This document shows, one piece after another, positions 32,074 through 40,581 of a stretch of DNA of 64,000 nucleotides. The stretch lies in NCBI GenBank assembly GCA_963761705.1, contig CAVXHK010000003.1, positions 248,001 through 312,000 of the forward strand, written 5' to 3'. Each line of letters starts with the position of its first letter. Position 1 is the stretch's first letter. The position numbers were made by a program, and so were the translations under genes. The notes below the pieces were generated by a model, which worked only from the letters and a program-made list of their open reading frames with translations, was not told where the DNA came from and ran no database searches. This DNA comes from CAVVKW01 sp963761705. Lineage in GTDB: Bacteria > Verrucomicrobiota > Verrucomicrobiia > Chthoniobacterales > JAATET01.

Positions 32074-33693
32074 ATGGTGAAGGTTGAGAGTAGGGTTCTG
32101 CGTCAGACGGTCTGTCTGGCTCTGGCTATTCTTTTTACGATCGGGGGCATTCAGATGTCCGAGTGGCGAGGGCCTTTGGCGGCGGTGCCAAATTACGATG
32201 ATGCGGTTTATTTTCTGAGCGCGACTCGGTTGATCGAGGCTGGGCGGGCGGATGGGCTGGGTGGGGTCGCGGAGGAATTGCGGAGCGAGGGGCTGCATTC
32301 GCCTTGGTCGGTGGGGGTGGCAGTGGCGGCATTTTTGACTTTTGGCTACGTGGATTGGGCGCCTTATGCGCTCAATTTTTTCGTGGTGCTGGGGTTGCTG
32401 GTGGCGTTGTCTTGGATGTGGCGGGCGCTTCGGTGGTGGGAATGGGGGAGTGGGCTGGTGGTGTTTCTGGCGCTGCCTTTTGCCGCAATGGCGGTGGTTC
32501 AGTTCCGCCCGGATCTGGCTTGGGCGGTGGCGGTGGGGTTTTGCGGGGTCTATGGGCTGACGGTGCCGGGTTACTTCGAGCGGATGGGGCCTCGGTTGAT
32601 TCACGCGGTGATTTGCGCGGTGGCGCTGTTGGTGAAGCCGTCGACGTTTGCGATGACGGGGATCGTCTTTGCGTATTCCGTGGGCGGCCGGGTTCTCCTC
32701 GAATCGGTGGCGGCTGGGCGGATCGATTGGCGGGCAATCTGGCGGACGGCTTGGGTGCAAACGGTTGTCGTGATTGGGTTGACGGCGGTTTACGCGGTGC
32801 CGTTCGGCGCTGAGACGTGGCACTACTTTTTCACGAATTCGTTCGGGGCGAACGAGGAGATCTGGCGGGCACCGGGGTCGGTGGTGGAGAAGTGGGCGTA
32901 TTACGGGGTCGGGTTTGGCGCGGCGAATAATCTGGGGTGGGTGGGTTGGATTCTGGTCGGGGTGATTGGGGTGGGGGTTTTTTCTCACGCCGAAGGGCGA
33001 GACGAGCGGGAACGAGCGAGGCAACCGCGGAGGCGCAGAGAGGGAGAACCCCTGACTTGGTTGGCCTTGGGAGGATTGCTGGTCGTGACTTACGCGTTGA
33101 GTTCAGGATTCGGGATGAAATCGCCGTTTTTGGGTGGGGCGTTTTTTGGGTGTTTTGTTTTTACGGCTGCTTTCGGATGGAGCGAAGTCTTTGAGTTTCG
33201 GATTTCAAATCTATCGAAAGTCGTTGCTCCGGGGTTGGCGGTCGTGGCGCTTTTGATCTGGCAGTGGCCGCCTTACGCGTGGTCTCAGGCGGGCGAGGTG
33301 GGGCGGAATTTCTCGGAGGTGGAGCGGCAGGTGATCGACGTGATCGACGATTTGGATTTGCCGGAGGACGTGAACCTTCTCTTTTCGCAGTCGGGGCCCC
33401 TCATGCGTGAGAACGTGGAGATGTGGCTGCTGCGCAACGGGCACCGGACGGAGGCCGTGAAGGGAGGCTTTCTCAAGACGGTGAAGCGGTTTGAGAATAA
33501 ACGGCGGCAGGCGGACGTCGTTTTCGTTCAGGACGCGGGGATGCGGGATTCGTTCGCGAATTTACCGGCCGAGGGGTTGATGCCGGAGTTGGTCGAATCG
33601 ATGCGGGGGGCGGCTGATTTTTCGCTGGCTGGTGAAGCGGTCGGGGGGGACGGGAAGAAGGTTTACGTTTACCAGCGGACGGTGGGGCGGTGA
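32074..33693 (+). CDS. Polytopic membrane protein, GT-C-like, with an in-frame repeat insertion
   Basis: This 539-residue protein has about ten hydrophobic helices. The first outer loop has 'PNYDDAVYFLSATRLIEAG', a DD motif in the place expected for GT-C glycosyltransferases that use lipid-linked sugars. Residues 304-326 ('SHAEGRDERERARQPRRRRE' and on) are encoded by a dispersed intergenic repeat (32990-33025 matches 13571-13606 at 33 of 36 bases), inserted in frame between two helices. It starts 18 bases after the previous membrane protein. The soluble C-terminal part of about 130 residues faces one side of the membrane. Probable role: late sugar addition to a surface glycan. Confidence 0.7.
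   Translation: MVKVESRVLRQTVCLALAILFTIGGIQMSEWRGPLAAVPNYDDAVYFLSATRLIEAGRADGLGGVAEELRSEGLHSPWSVGVAVAAFLTFGYVDWAPYALNFFVVLGLLVALSWMWRALRWWEWGSGLVVFLALPFAAMAVVQFRPDLAWAVAVGFCGVYGLTVPGYFERMGPRLIHAVICAVALLVKPSTFAMTGIVFAYSVGGRVLLESVAAGRIDWRAIWRTAWVQTVVVIGLTAVYAVPFGAETWHYFFTNSFGANEEIWRAPGSVVEKWAYYGVGFGAANNLGWVGWILVGVIGVGVFSHAEGRDERERARQPRRRREGEPLTWLALGGLLVVTYALSSGFGMKSPFLGGAFFGCFVFTAAFGWSEVFEFRISNLSKVVAPGLAVVALLIWQWPPYAWSQAGEVGRNFSEVERQVIDVIDDLDLPEDVNLLFSQSGPLMRENVEMWLLRNGHRTEAVKGGFLKTVKRFENKRRQADVVFVQDAGMRDSFANLPAEGLMPELVESMRGAADFSLAGEAVGGDGKKVYVYQRTVGR
32990..33025 (+). repeat. Dispersed repeat inside a coding sequence
   Basis: Thirty-six bases match the noncoding segment at 13571-13606 with three mismatches. 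It is followed by a 'GGAGGCGCAGAGAGG' tail like the GCGCAGAG words in other intergenic repeats here. It keeps the reading frame and adds about 20 charged residues to a loop between membrane helices. Confidence 0.65.
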
Positions 33694-35405
33694 ACGCGCT
33701 GGTGCACGGGATCGAGGTCAATGACCGGCATGGGGTCGGCATTTACCTGCAGCGGCTGTTTCCGCGCAACGAGGACTTCGTGGTGTTTCGGTCGCGGGAG
33801 CTTTACGGGGGTGGGTCGGATTTTGGCGGGAGGGAAGTGTTTCTGGGAGATCGGTTCGATTCGATGGGAGCGCTCCGGGAGAGGTTGGCGGTCGAGGGGG
33901 ACGGGGTGGAGCGGATCTTGTGCGTGCCGTATTACCCGGAGGATTTTCGCGTGGCGGTTTTGCTCAAGGAGGTGACGGGGGCGCGGCTGTGCACTTACTT
34001 GATGGACGATCAGAACGTGATCGCGCGGGAGGTCGGGAACGGAGTGGTGCGACGGTTGGTGGAGGCGAGCGATCTGTGCCTGGGGATTTCGCGGGAGATG
34101 GGTGCGGGGTATGGTGGGAAGTATGGGCGGAAGTTCTGGTGGTTGCCGCCAGTGGTGAATGCGAGTCGAAGGGTCGACGGGTCGAAGGTCGAAGGTCGGC
34201 GAAGGTGCGCGCTGGTGGGGAATTTTTGGAGTGCGCGGCAGTTGGCGGATTTTCGGGCGATGGTGCGGGGGTCGGGGTGGACGGTGGATTGGTTTGGACG
34301 AGGGCCGGATGCGACGTGGTTGAATTGCGACGCGGCGGAGTTGGCTGCGGATGGGATCGTGGTGCGGGGATTCTTGCCGGATGCGGAGTTGATCGAACGG
34401 CTGCGGGCTTTCCATTTTGCCGTGGTGCCGAGCGGGCGGATGGATGCGGACGATGACAAGCTGTCTTTCGCCGCGATGAGCTTTCCGTCGCGGTTGGTCT
34501 ATTTATTCACGCAGGTTGGGCTGCCGGTGCTGTTGGTCGGAAACGGGGTAAGCGCGGCGGGACGATTTATCAAGGCGACGAGCACCGGGCTCGTGGTGGG
34601 ATACGACCAGGGTGAATTCACGGTCGCGGCGGAGAGGTTGGTCGGGGCGGGTGACGAGTATCGCGAGGCGGTGAGGGCGGCGGCGGAGATCTTCGTTTTG
34701 CCGGAGGGTGGTGAGTGGATCTGGCGTTCTCTGGCCGCGGGGCGGGCTGTCGACGATCGTTTTGAGCGGGTGCCGGGGTTCGAAGTGACGGCCCCGGTTG
34801 CGACGATGAAACGGGTCGTGGCTACCCGTCGGCGGGGTTGGCTCGAGTTTGATTTTTCCGAGTGGAGGTATTCGCGGACAGTGCAGTTGCCTTGGATTCG
34901 GAGGCGGACCGCGATCTCGGCGACGGGTCCGCATTCCTTCGCGGTGGGGACTTACCAGCGGGCGATGGCGGCGGCGATGATCAGGAAATTAGTTCCGAAG
35001 GGTGGGTCGATCCGGTTGCTGAATGGCGAAATGAGTGATTTGCGCCCGTTGGCCCGAGACTTTGAATTGGTGCAGGGGGAGGGCGTGAGCGTGGACGCGC
35101 TGGTGAGCTTCGACCGGGAAACTGCGGGGTCGCGGGGGCGGTTGGAAGGGCTGGCAAAGAGGGGGGCACTCCAGGTGCATTGCTGGACGGCGTACCTGCA
35201 TTCGGGGCACTTGGAGGTGGCCCGGGCGGGGCGGGATCTGCTGGATGAATGGGAGGAGGGCGACGCGGTGGTCGAAAAAATCATGGACGACGCGGAGTTC
35301 CTGTTCATGTCGCCGCGGGCGATCGAGGAGTTCTGGCCGGGAGTCGACTCGGCGAGAATCGGGCGGGCGTTTTCGTTGAACGTTTGTTGGCGAGGGGCGA
35401 AATGA
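33690..35405 (+). CDS. Predicted glycosyltransferase with extra C-terminal domain, paralog of the 4399 gene product
   Basis: Residues 1 to about 360 of this 571-residue protein share an ordered motif series with the protein encoded at 4399 ('RHGVGIYLQRLFP', 'CVPYYPED', 'YLMDDQN', 'LPPVV', 'SFPSRLV'), which suggests a GT-B type glycosyltransferase. The last 200 residues form an additional domain absent from the paralog; it has 'SFAVGTYQRAMAAAMIRKLV' and is not recognised. A tract of GTCGAAG-like units at about 34169-34200 encodes a low-complexity loop ('RRVDGSKVEGRRR'), again resembling repeat-derived sequence. GTG 33690 overlaps the preceding stop (GTGA). Confidence 0.65.
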   Translation: MNALVHGIEVNDRHGVGIYLQRLFPRNEDFVVFRSRELYGGGSDFGGREVFLGDRFDSMGALRERLAVEGDGVERILCVPYYPEDFRVAVLLKEVTGARLCTYLMDDQNVIAREVGNGVVRRLVEASDLCLGISREMGAGYGGKYGRKFWWLPPVVNASRRVDGSKVEGRRRCALVGNFWSARQLADFRAMVRGSGWTVDWFGRGPDATWLNCDAAELAADGIVVRGFLPDAELIERLRAFHFAVVPSGRMDADDDKLSFAAMSFPSRLVYLFTQVGLPVLLVGNGVSAAGRFIKATSTGLVVGYDQGEFTVAAERLVGAGDEYREAVRAAAEIFVLPEGGEWIWRSLAAGRAVDDRFERVPGFEVTAPVATMKRVVATRRRGWLEFDFSEWRYSRTVQLPWIRRRTAISATGPHSFAVGTYQRAMAAAMIRKLVPKGGSIRLLNGEMSDLRPLARDFELVQGEGVSVDALVSFDRETAGSRGRLEGLAKRGALQVHCWTAYLHSGHLEVARAGRDLLDEWEEGDAVVEKIMDDAEFLFMSPRAIEEFWPGVDSARIGRAFSLNVCWRGAK

Positions 35406-36232
35406 CGGCGAGGCCGACGATCACGCTGGTCACGCCGAGCTTTCAGCAGGCGGGGTTTATCGAGGAGACGATTGCGAGTGTCGTGGCGCAGGATTACGCG
35501 GAGCTGGATTGGTGGATCGTTGATGCTTTGTCGGACGACGGGACGGGGGAGATCCTCGATCGTTGGGAGGGGCGTGAGGGATTGACGATCGTGAGGGAGG
35601 AGGATGAGGGGCAAGGGGACGCGATTGCGAAGGGATTTGCGCGGGGGACGGGGGACGTGCTGGGATGGCTGAATTCGGATGACGTGTTGCTGCCGGGGGC
35701 GTTGCGGGCCGTGGGCGAGGCTTTCGCCGCCAATCCGGATGCGGTGGTGGTGTGCGGTGCAGGGTGGAAGGTGGACGCGGAGGGGCGGCGGACGAAGCGG
35801 GTGGCGGCGCGGGAGTTTGACGGGCGTTTGATCCGGACGGCGCTCACGTATTTGCAGCCGGCGATGTTTTTTCGGCGGGAAGCTTACGAAGCGGCGGGAG
35901 GCCTCGACCGATCGCTGCAATACGCGATGGATTGGGATCTGTTCATGCGGCTGGCGGAGCGGGGGCGGGTGGTGGCGATCGACGAAGATTTAGCGGAATT
36001 GCGGTGTTATCCCGCGACGAAATCCGAGGCGGGCGGGTGGGCGCGGCTTCGTGAAATCGCGGAGGTCGGGCGGCGGGCGAATGGGCCGATGGATCGAAAT
36101 TGGCTCGCTTACGGGCTTCGGCGACTTGTGCGGGGAAGTTCGATCGGTCGGCGGTGTGCGGACTTTTTACTTTCGAAGATGTATGCTCCCAAGACGGTGA
36201 TGGTGACGGGTTGGCCGGAGGAGCAGGGGTGA
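35402..36232 (+). CDS. Glycosyltransferase family 2
   Basis: This 276-residue GT-A enzyme has 'TLVTPSFQQAGFIEETIASV', 'VDALSDDGTGEIL', 'LGWLNSDDVLLPGAL' (DxD-type site) and 'YAMDWDLFMRLAERG' (acceptor-side acidic motif). This is the typical order of WcaA-like inverting GT2 enzymes. The truncated gene at the left window edge carries the same core motifs. The start overlaps the previous stop (ATGA) and is confirmed by the family N-terminus. There is no membrane anchor apart from a mildly hydrophobic C-terminus. It probably adds one residue to the lipid-linked glycan. Confidence 0.85.
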   Translation: MTARPTITLVTPSFQQAGFIEETIASVVAQDYAELDWWIVDALSDDGTGEILDRWEGREGLTIVREEDEGQGDAIAKGFARGTGDVLGWLNSDDVLLPGALRAVGEAFAANPDAVVVCGAGWKVDAEGRRTKRVAAREFDGRLIRTALTYLQPAMFFRREAYEAAGGLDRSLQYAMDWDLFMRLAERGRVVAIDEDLAELRCYPATKSEAGGWARLREIAEVGRRANGPMDRNWLAYGLRRLVRGSSIGRRCADFLLSKMYAPKTVMVTGWPEEQG

Positions 36233-36876
36233 GGGTCTGCACGACGGTCTTCAGTTACGCGGGGGCGCAGCGGGTGGTGGAGCGGCATCTTCCCGTGTGG
36301 TGGGCGAACTCGGACGAGGTGATCGTGGTGTTCCCGGAGGACTCGCGGAACGCGTTGCCGGGAACGCGCGTTTTTCAAACGGGGCTCTCGAATAAATACG
36401 GCGAAGAGTGCTTGAGGCGTCAGCTGGAAGGGATGCGCCACGCGGCGGAAACGGTGGCGGACTATCACGTTTTTCTCGAATACGACGCGTTTCTGCTTCG
36501 GAGGCCCGAACCACGGGTCGGCGTGCAGGCGAACCTTTTCAAAAATCATTTCCCGCAGCTGGCGGGAACGCACTACGGGCATTTTCCGTGGGTGTTCGAC
36601 GCGGGTTCGCTGCGGACCTTCGTCGAGGGCGCGACGTTTGAGCCGTTTCAAAATGGGTTCGTTGACCGGTGGATGTGGTCCCAGGCGGAGCGGATGGGAT
36701 TACCAATCCACGACTTGCTGGCCTTGCGGGAGGGGTTTTCGCGGAATACGCTTGCGGGATTGAAAGAGCGAGCCGTGGCGGTGCGGCGGGCGGAGCGGGG
36801 CGCGTATGCGTTTCACGGCATCAAAGACCCGCGATTGCTTGAAAAAATCAGAACGGCTTACGACAGACGACGATGA
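36229..36876 (+). CDS. Uncharacterised protein, possible glycosyltransferase
   Basis: This 215-residue protein starts at a GTG (36229) with GGAGGA just upstream and overlaps the previous stop (GTGA). 'VCTTVFSYAGAQRVVERHLP' opens the protein and 'YHVFLEYDAFLLRRPEP' in the middle has an acidic 'EYD' that could be a DxD-like metal site. 'HYGHFPWVFDAGSL' follows. I do not recognise the family. The place between GT2 and GT32-like genes, and the acidic motif, make a small GT-A glycosyltransferase the most likely role. No signal peptide or membrane segment is present. Confidence 0.6.
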   Translation: MRVCTTVFSYAGAQRVVERHLPVWWANSDEVIVVFPEDSRNALPGTRVFQTGLSNKYGEECLRRQLEGMRHAAETVADYHVFLEYDAFLLRRPEPRVGVQANLFKNHFPQLAGTHYGHFPWVFDAGSLRTFVEGATFEPFQNGFVDRWMWSQAERMGLPIHDLLALREGFSRNTLAGLKERAVAVRRAERGAYAFHGIKDPRLLEKIRTAYDRRR

Positions 36877-37514
36877 AAGTGTTTACATTTTATTCTCCCG
36901 TGGAGGGGAAGCGGGAACGGGATGAGCTGGCGCTCATCGAGCAGTGGAAGCAGTCGTGGGTGGCGATGGGCTGGGAGCCGGTGGTGTTGGGTTACGAATC
37001 CCTGGAGTTCGATGCGGAGTTGGACGCGCTGGTCAGCCGACTGAAAAAGCTACCGAGCATCAACAAGCACAACCTGGATTATTGGTGCTACCTGCGGTGG
37101 ATCGCGGTGGCGCAACGCGGGGGGGGATTCATGTCGGACTACGACGTGATTAACTATTCGTTCGAGCCTCGGGAGGTGGGGGAACTGACGGTCTACGAGG
37201 AGGACGTGCCGTGTCTGGTGAGCGGGACGCGGGCGGAATTTCTCCGAGCGGTTGGCTGGTTTGCGGCGGAGCCGTTGGGTTGGAAGCGGTCCTTTCGGCG
37301 GGGTCAGCACACGTCGGACATGGTGATCCTACGGCAGCACTTGCAGGAAGTGCGGCAGGTGCGGGAATGCGTCGAATACGGGAAGCCGGGTTGGGAGACG
37401 GCGGCGACGGTCCACTTTTGCAACAAGGTGATGAAGCCGACGGCTTTGATCCCGCGACACGAGCACATCGAGCGGCTGCGGGCGCTGCCGGACGGGATCG
37501 CGAACGCGGCTTGA
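36873..37514 (+). CDS. GT32-like glycosyltransferase (DXD sugar-binding)
   Basis: This 213-residue protein has 'NLDYWCYLRWIAVAQRGGGFMSDYDV', where 'YLRW...GGGFMSDYDV' resembles the DXD sugar-binding region of GT32 (OCH1/capsular type) enzymes, which reads Y-R---Y--GG-Y-D-D. Its start overlaps the previous stop (ATGA), and the two genes probably form a translationally coupled pair. The rest of the protein is not diagnostic. It should act in the cytoplasm on a nucleotide-sugar donor. Confidence 0.65.
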   Translation: MKVFTFYSPVEGKRERDELALIEQWKQSWVAMGWEPVVLGYESLEFDAELDALVSRLKKLPSINKHNLDYWCYLRWIAVAQRGGGFMSDYDVINYSFEPREVGELTVYEEDVPCLVSGTRAEFLRAVGWFAAEPLGWKRSFRRGQHTSDMVILRQHLQEVRQVRECVEYGKPGWETAATVHFCNKVMKPTALIPRHEHIERLRALPDGIANAA

Positions 37515-37530
37515 TGCGGCGAAGCGTTGG

Positions 37531-38577
37531 ATGAGGGTTGCTTTCGTTTACGCCGGAGGCCGGGAGGGACGTCGGGAGGAGGTGGCGCGCGGCGAGGCGG
37601 CGAGCGAATTTTTTTACGGGGCGGTCGAGTTGGAGCGAGCCGGTTGGACGGTCGGGATCTTTGACTTGGGCGAGCCGAAGGTCGGGTGGCTCGCGACGGC
37701 GCTGAATCTGGGCTTGGGTTGGGCGGCTCCGGTGAAACTGCGGGGTGAGGATCTGGTGGCGGTGAGGGGCCTGGCTAGCGAGCTGAATCGGTTCGACTAC
37801 GTGGTCGGGACGGCGACGGGGCTGGCAATGGGTCTGGGGGTTCTGAGGCGGTTGGGTTGGTTGCGGTCGAAGTTGGTCGGAATCCACTGCGGGGTGGTCA
37901 ATTTTCCCGTCGCCGGTACGCGGCGAGTGACTTCGCGGTGGGCGCTGGGCGCGCAGCGGTGCGTTCTCTTCGCAGAGTCGGAGCGGGCGGAGGTGGAGCA
38001 ACGGTTTGGCGGGCGGGCGGAGGTCGATGCGTTCGGCGTGGACGTGGATTTCTGGACTCCGGCGGCGTCGGGCGGAGCGGGGGATTACGTGCTGGCCGTG
38101 GGCAACGACGCTCGCCGGGATTACGCAACTTTGGTGGAAGCGGTCCGGGGTTCGGACGAGGCGGTCAAAATCCTGACAAATCGCGAATTGCCGTCGAATC
38201 TGCCGGAGAACGTCGAGCACGTGCGTGGCTCGTGGCATCGACCAGCGGTATCGGACACGGAGCTGCGGGAGCTCTACCGGGGCGCGCGACTGGTGGTGGT
38301 GCCGCTGGAGGAGTCGCTGCAGCCGTCGGGCCAGAGCGTTGCGTTACAAGCGATGGCGTGTGGAAAGACCGTCGTGCTGAGCCGCACGCGGGGGCTCTGG
38401 ACGGGGGAGGATTTTGTCGACGGGCAGCACGTCCGGCTGGTGCCGGCTGGTGACGCGGACGCGCTTCGGTTGGCGCTGGGAGCGGGTGAGCTTAGCGCCG
38501 CGGGGGTTCGGCAGCGGGTCGTCGAGCGCGGCGGGATCGGGGCCTTCGCCGAGCGACTGGGCCGGTTGATGGCGTAA
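37531..38577 (+). CDS. Glycosyltransferase family 4-like
   Basis: This 348-residue GT-B enzyme has an N-terminal Rossmann lobe ('VAFVYAGGREGRREEVAR') and a C-terminal lobe with 'LYRGARLVVVPLEESLQPSG', the E-x7-E type donor-binding segment ('SLQPSGQSVALQAMACGKTVV') typical of GT4. 'YVLAVGNDARRDYATLVEAV' marks the start of the C-lobe. It probably transfers a hexose or heptose with retention. ATG 37531 follows the previous gene by 16 bases. An 86-base gap with no recognised signal lies downstream. Confidence 0.8.
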   Translation: MRVAFVYAGGREGRREEVARGEAASEFFYGAVELERAGWTVGIFDLGEPKVGWLATALNLGLGWAAPVKLRGEDLVAVRGLASELNRFDYVVGTATGLAMGLGVLRRLGWLRSKLVGIHCGVVNFPVAGTRRVTSRWALGAQRCVLFAESERAEVEQRFGGRAEVDAFGVDVDFWTPAASGGAGDYVLAVGNDARRDYATLVEAVRGSDEAVKILTNRELPSNLPENVEHVRGSWHRPAVSDTELRELYRGARLVVVPLEESLQPSGQSVALQAMACGKTVVLSRTRGLWTGEDFVDGQHVRLVPAGDADALRLALGAGELSAAGVRQRVVERGGIGAFAERLGRLMA

Positions 38578-38663
38578 CCCTGCTGCCGGGAAGCTCGGCT
38601 CCAATTATTTCGGAGTCCGTTTCGGTGCCGTTTTTGATCTAGGGTTCGGGCGCGTCCCGCGAT

Positions 38664-39656
38664 GTGCACATGATTTTATCCAACAAAAAAAGAAAGCCGA
38701 CGGTGGCGGTGTCGATGATCGCGACGTGCGGCCCGTGGGGCGGGGCGAGTCCGTTTGTCTCGCAGTTGGCGGCGGCGATGTGGGCGCGTGGCTGGCGAGT
38801 GGTCTATGACCTGCGGGCGAAGCCTGATGCGGTGGTGATGATCGATCCACGGAACGATCATCCGGCGAAGCGCTTCGGTCTGCGGGAGTTGGCTGAGTTC
38901 CGGGAAGTCCATCCGGATGTGCCGGTGTTGCACCGGGTGAACGAGTGCGATCAGCGAAAGGGAACGAGCGATATCGACGAGTTGCTGCGGCGGACGAGCG
39001 AGCTGTCCGATCACACGGTTTTCATCGCTGAGTGGCTGAGGGATTATTTCGCGGAGCGGTGGTTCGATCGAAGTCGTCCGCACAGCGTGATCTACAACGG
39101 GGCGGACTCGCGGGTGTTTCATCCGCTCGGGACGCGGCTTCCGCGGGAGGGCGAGACGGTGCGAATCGTCACGCACCACTGGTCGGACAATTGGCTGAAG
39201 GGTTATGACGTGTATCAGGAAGTGGATCGATTGCTGGCGGCGGGTGAGCTGCCCGGGGTGGCATTTCGAGTGATCGGTCGGTGGCCAAAGGAAATCGATT
39301 GGCGCGCGACCGAGACCTTGGGGCCGCTGAGCGGACCGCCGCTGGCGGAGAAACTCCGCGAGTGTCACCTTTACCTCACGGCGTCGCGGTGGGAGCCGTG
39401 CGGGATGCATCACGTCGAGGGAGCGCAATGCGGGCTGCCATTGCTTTACCACGAGGACGGGGGCGGCATCGTCGAAGCCGGGCGGCGGTATGGGCTGGGC
39501 TTTCGCGAGGACGTGGGCGGGGCGATCCGGCGGGCCGTGACGGATCTGGCCGGGCTGCGGGAAAAGTTGCTTCGGCGGATGCCGTCGGGCGAGCGGATGG
39601 CGATGGAGTTCGTCGAGACGCTGCAGCGGCTCATGGTGGAGTCCGAGCGAGGATGA
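38664..39656 (+). CDS. Glycosyltransferase family 4-like
   Basis: This 330-residue protein has 'SMIATCGPWGGASPFVSQLA' at its N-lobe. In the C-lobe, 'RIVTHHWSDNWLKGYDVYQ' and 'YLTASRWEPCGMHHVEGAQCGLPLL' place a His/Glu-type donor pocket as in GT4 relatives. The start is a GTG at 38664, with the ATG at 38670 as an alternative; neither has a strong ribosome-binding site. It follows an 86-base gap, so a promoter could lie there, though none is convincing. The predicted role is sugar transfer in glycan assembly. Confidence 0.75.
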   Translation: MHMILSNKKRKPTVAVSMIATCGPWGGASPFVSQLAAAMWARGWRVVYDLRAKPDAVVMIDPRNDHPAKRFGLRELAEFREVHPDVPVLHRVNECDQRKGTSDIDELLRRTSELSDHTVFIAEWLRDYFAERWFDRSRPHSVIYNGADSRVFHPLGTRLPREGETVRIVTHHWSDNWLKGYDVYQEVDRLLAAGELPGVAFRVIGRWPKEIDWRATETLGPLSGPPLAEKLRECHLYLTASRWEPCGMHHVEGAQCGLPLLYHEDGGGIVEAGRRYGLGFREDVGGAIRRAVTDLAGLREKLLRRMPSGERMAMEFVETLQRLMVESERG

Positions 39657-39702
39657 GATCGAGGGGACCCGTTCGGCGGGCCGGGATCGATTTGGTTGGT
39701 GG

Positions 39703-40581
39703 ATGAAGGTCTGTATTCTCATTTCGACGATCGAGCGGTATCGGGCGTTGGCGGAGTTCACCGAGCGGCGGATCCGTGAGTATTGGGCGAAAGCGCCGGA
39801 GATCCGATATTGCGGCTTGGCCGATCACGCGGCCGGGTTCGAGCTGCGCGACGATCCGCGGAGTTGGATGCGGGTGACCCGCTCGGCGTGCGACGATCTG
39901 CTGGGGCAGGGATTTGACGCGGTGTATTTGATTTTGGACGATCATCCGCCGATGACGTGGTGCTGCGCGAAGCATTTGAACCGGACTATTCCGAAGATGA
40001 TGCAGGAGCTCGGGGCCGTCAGCGTGTCGTTGTCGGGATGGGGTCAGGGCCGAGCGCTCTACGGGGAAAAAGTCGAGCGGGATGGCTTCGTGCTCGATCA
40101 CTGCGATCGGGATGCGGAGTGGAAGTTGACCCTGCATCCGACGCTTTGGAAGCTGGTGGATCTGCGCGACATCTTGGACCGATTGATTGCGGAGTTGCCC
40201 GAAGAGCGGCAGACGCCGTGGGCGTTCGAGCGGGTTGGGGGCGGGGTGGATTCGACTCTGCCGGACCGATTGTTGACAAACTGCTACCGCGTTCGCGGCA
40301 GTGCGATGGCGGCGGTGCCGTATCCGAAGAAGTTGCGGACACTGCGGCGGATCACGGACATTTACCGCTGCGCCGTGCGGCAGGTGATGGGGAACCTAGC
40401 TCGGGAAGCGGTGGATGGAATGTTGATGGGGACACACCATTATTACCACGGCCCCTACCCGTTGTTTTGGAGCGGAATCCTGCGGAAGGGCCGGGTGAAC
40501 CCGGACTTTCTGTTTTATCTGCGGCTGACGGGGCGGACTTATTGGTTGCACGAGTTGGAGGATTTCCTGCGTGGCGTCTGA
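39703..40581 (+). CDS. Uncharacterised protein of the glycan locus
   Basis: This 292-residue protein begins 'VCILISTIERYRALAEFTER' and has 'DAVYLILDDHPPM', an acidic pair that could serve as a GT-A metal site, and later 'GMLMGTHHYYHGPYPLFWSG'. There is no membrane segment and no family I can name. The location among glycosyltransferases suggests a divergent glycosyltransferase. Its 3' end overlaps the next gene by 11 bases, so the two are probably coupled. The fold cannot be decided from sequence reading alone. Confidence 0.6.
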   Translation: MKVCILISTIERYRALAEFTERRIREYWAKAPEIRYCGLADHAAGFELRDDPRSWMRVTRSACDDLLGQGFDAVYLILDDHPPMTWCCAKHLNRTIPKMMQELGAVSVSLSGWGQGRALYGEKVERDGFVLDHCDRDAEWKLTLHPTLWKLVDLRDILDRLIAELPEERQTPWAFERVGGGVDSTLPDRLLTNCYRVRGSAMAAVPYPKKLRTLRRITDIYRCAVRQVMGNLAREAVDGMLMGTHHYYHGPYPLFWSGILRKGRVNPDFLFYLRLTGRTYWLHELEDFLRGV

